DNA of 45,815 bases from Nemertoderma westbladi (lineage: Eukaryota; Xenacoelomorpha; Nemertodermatida; Nemertodermatidae). Where the stretch lies: the NCBI GenBank assembly GCA_032718475.1, contig JAUCBJ010000362.1, positions 1 through 45,815 on the forward strand, written 5' to 3'. Shown one piece after another: positions 45,170-45,815 of this stretch (the stretch's first letter is position 1; every line of letters starts with the position of its first letter). The position numbers and the translations under genes were made by a program. The notes beneath the pieces are model-generated. The model searched no databases, was not told the DNA's origin, and saw nothing but the letters and a program-made list of their open reading frames with translations.

Positions 45170-45815
45170 TGTTTATGGTGCCACCTAAGAATTAATTGCC
45201 ATAATTCGTGCCTAAGAAGTACCAGTAGGCCTCCAGAAAGGTTTAAGAAGCACATTCACAAATGATGCATCATGTCTGTATCAGAAGATATCAAAGCCTT
45301 TGATTTTTTCTCCAGCTTATCTTCCTGTTTGAAATATATGGCAACTGGATGGAGTGCACATTGGTCTTTGTTCTAGTGAAAGCTTTGTACTTCAGATTAC
45401 AAGTATCAGATGATAATACTTTTTTCCATTTTTAAAGTGTCTTTTGGCTCTAACTACAAGAATGTAGAAGCAGCAGATTTCCGACAACTACTGTCGCAGA
45501 CACTGACTTTGTGGATACCACCATCCTGCTTTCTAATGCACTAGCAGATGCACTTCTACTGAACAAAGTGGTAAGGGCTGCTAAGGAGGTTGAATTGCAT
45601 ATAAAAGCTACCAAGACAGAATACATGACTTTTTATGTAAATTGAAACTTAACCATAATTGATAATAATCCTCTAATAAAGTTGACAACTTCCAGTACCT
45701 TGGGTCATGGATCGAGAGCATCAGAAAAAGAAATAGAAGTGAGGAAAGAGCTGCCCTATCAAAAAAGGATACCAACCATCTGGAAATAAGACCTATGCAA
45801 TCAAATGAATACCAA
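45170..45815 (+). pseudogene. LINE reverse transcriptase remnant running off the window
   Basis: An RT related to LINE A but clearly a different copy or family. Traces: SEDIKAFDFF (motif A) at about 45280; TDFVDTTILLSNALADALLL at about 45505, where the catalytic DD is damaged (the DFADD counterpart reads DFVDT); VELHIKATKTEYMTF at about 45588; and LGHGSRASEKEIEVRKELPY near 45705, parallel to YLGSWI...RK. Broken frames throughout; the rest lies outside the window. Confidence 0.7.

Overview
The window looks like repeat-rich, AT-rich nuclear DNA of an invertebrate animal. It holds one spliced host gene with GT-AG type intron ends (GPN1), several clades of LINE, Ty3/Gypsy-type elements and many DNA-transposon derivatives with terminal inverted repeats (TIRs). 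Frequent TAGGCCTA and ACCGGT words and long G or C runs are visible. The species cannot be read from the sequence; 'marine invertebrate' is only an impression. I saw no bacterial-style operons, CRISPR array, rRNA gene or convincing tRNA gene.

Layout. 1-2010: decayed LINE (called LINE A here) broken by a composite insertion. 2011-3908: AT-rich DNA with two patches of degenerate ATACG/CGTAT repeats. 3909-6434 (minus): GPN1, the RNA polymerase II assembly/import GTPase, in two coding exons around a 1.4 kb intron that carries a small TIR element. 6750-8862: a TIR element built around many copies of the palindrome CTACGCGTAG, with a hAT-like element inserted in its right TIR. 8863-14440: mostly non-coding repeats. 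14459-20469: a Gypsy protease remnant (Gypsy B) split by a hAT-like element, then the best-preserved element in the window, a Ty3/Gypsy gag-pol (Gypsy A). 20720-21565: 31-bp satellite ending in 27 G. 23516-25077: piggyBac-like element (TTAA duplications) carrying 163-bp tandem units. 25389-27447: second, internally deleted copy of 12174-15890. 27412-33019: Gypsy B continuation, a LINE of CR1/L2-like type, another LINE tail and a third Gypsy (Gypsy C).

From 33025 onward: a second LINE A copy, a 3'-damaged second copy of the piggyBac-like element (34129-35300), a 5'-truncated LINE that appears to carry a C-terminal zinc-knuckle/restriction-like endonuclease (flanked by 30-bp direct repeats), an inverted LINE A copy, a possible Helitron scrap, a 714-bp element with 74-bp TIRs inserted in another repeat, a second endonuclease-bearing LINE fragment (minus), another copy of the small G-run TIR element, and a LINE fragment running off the end.

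GPN1 is the only gene I think serves the host. The rest records successive transposition, nesting and duplication. I found no credible new multi-gene system; the most informative observations concern nested and G-run-bearing TIR elements, whose insertion sites can be read from duplications or from uninterrupted copies.
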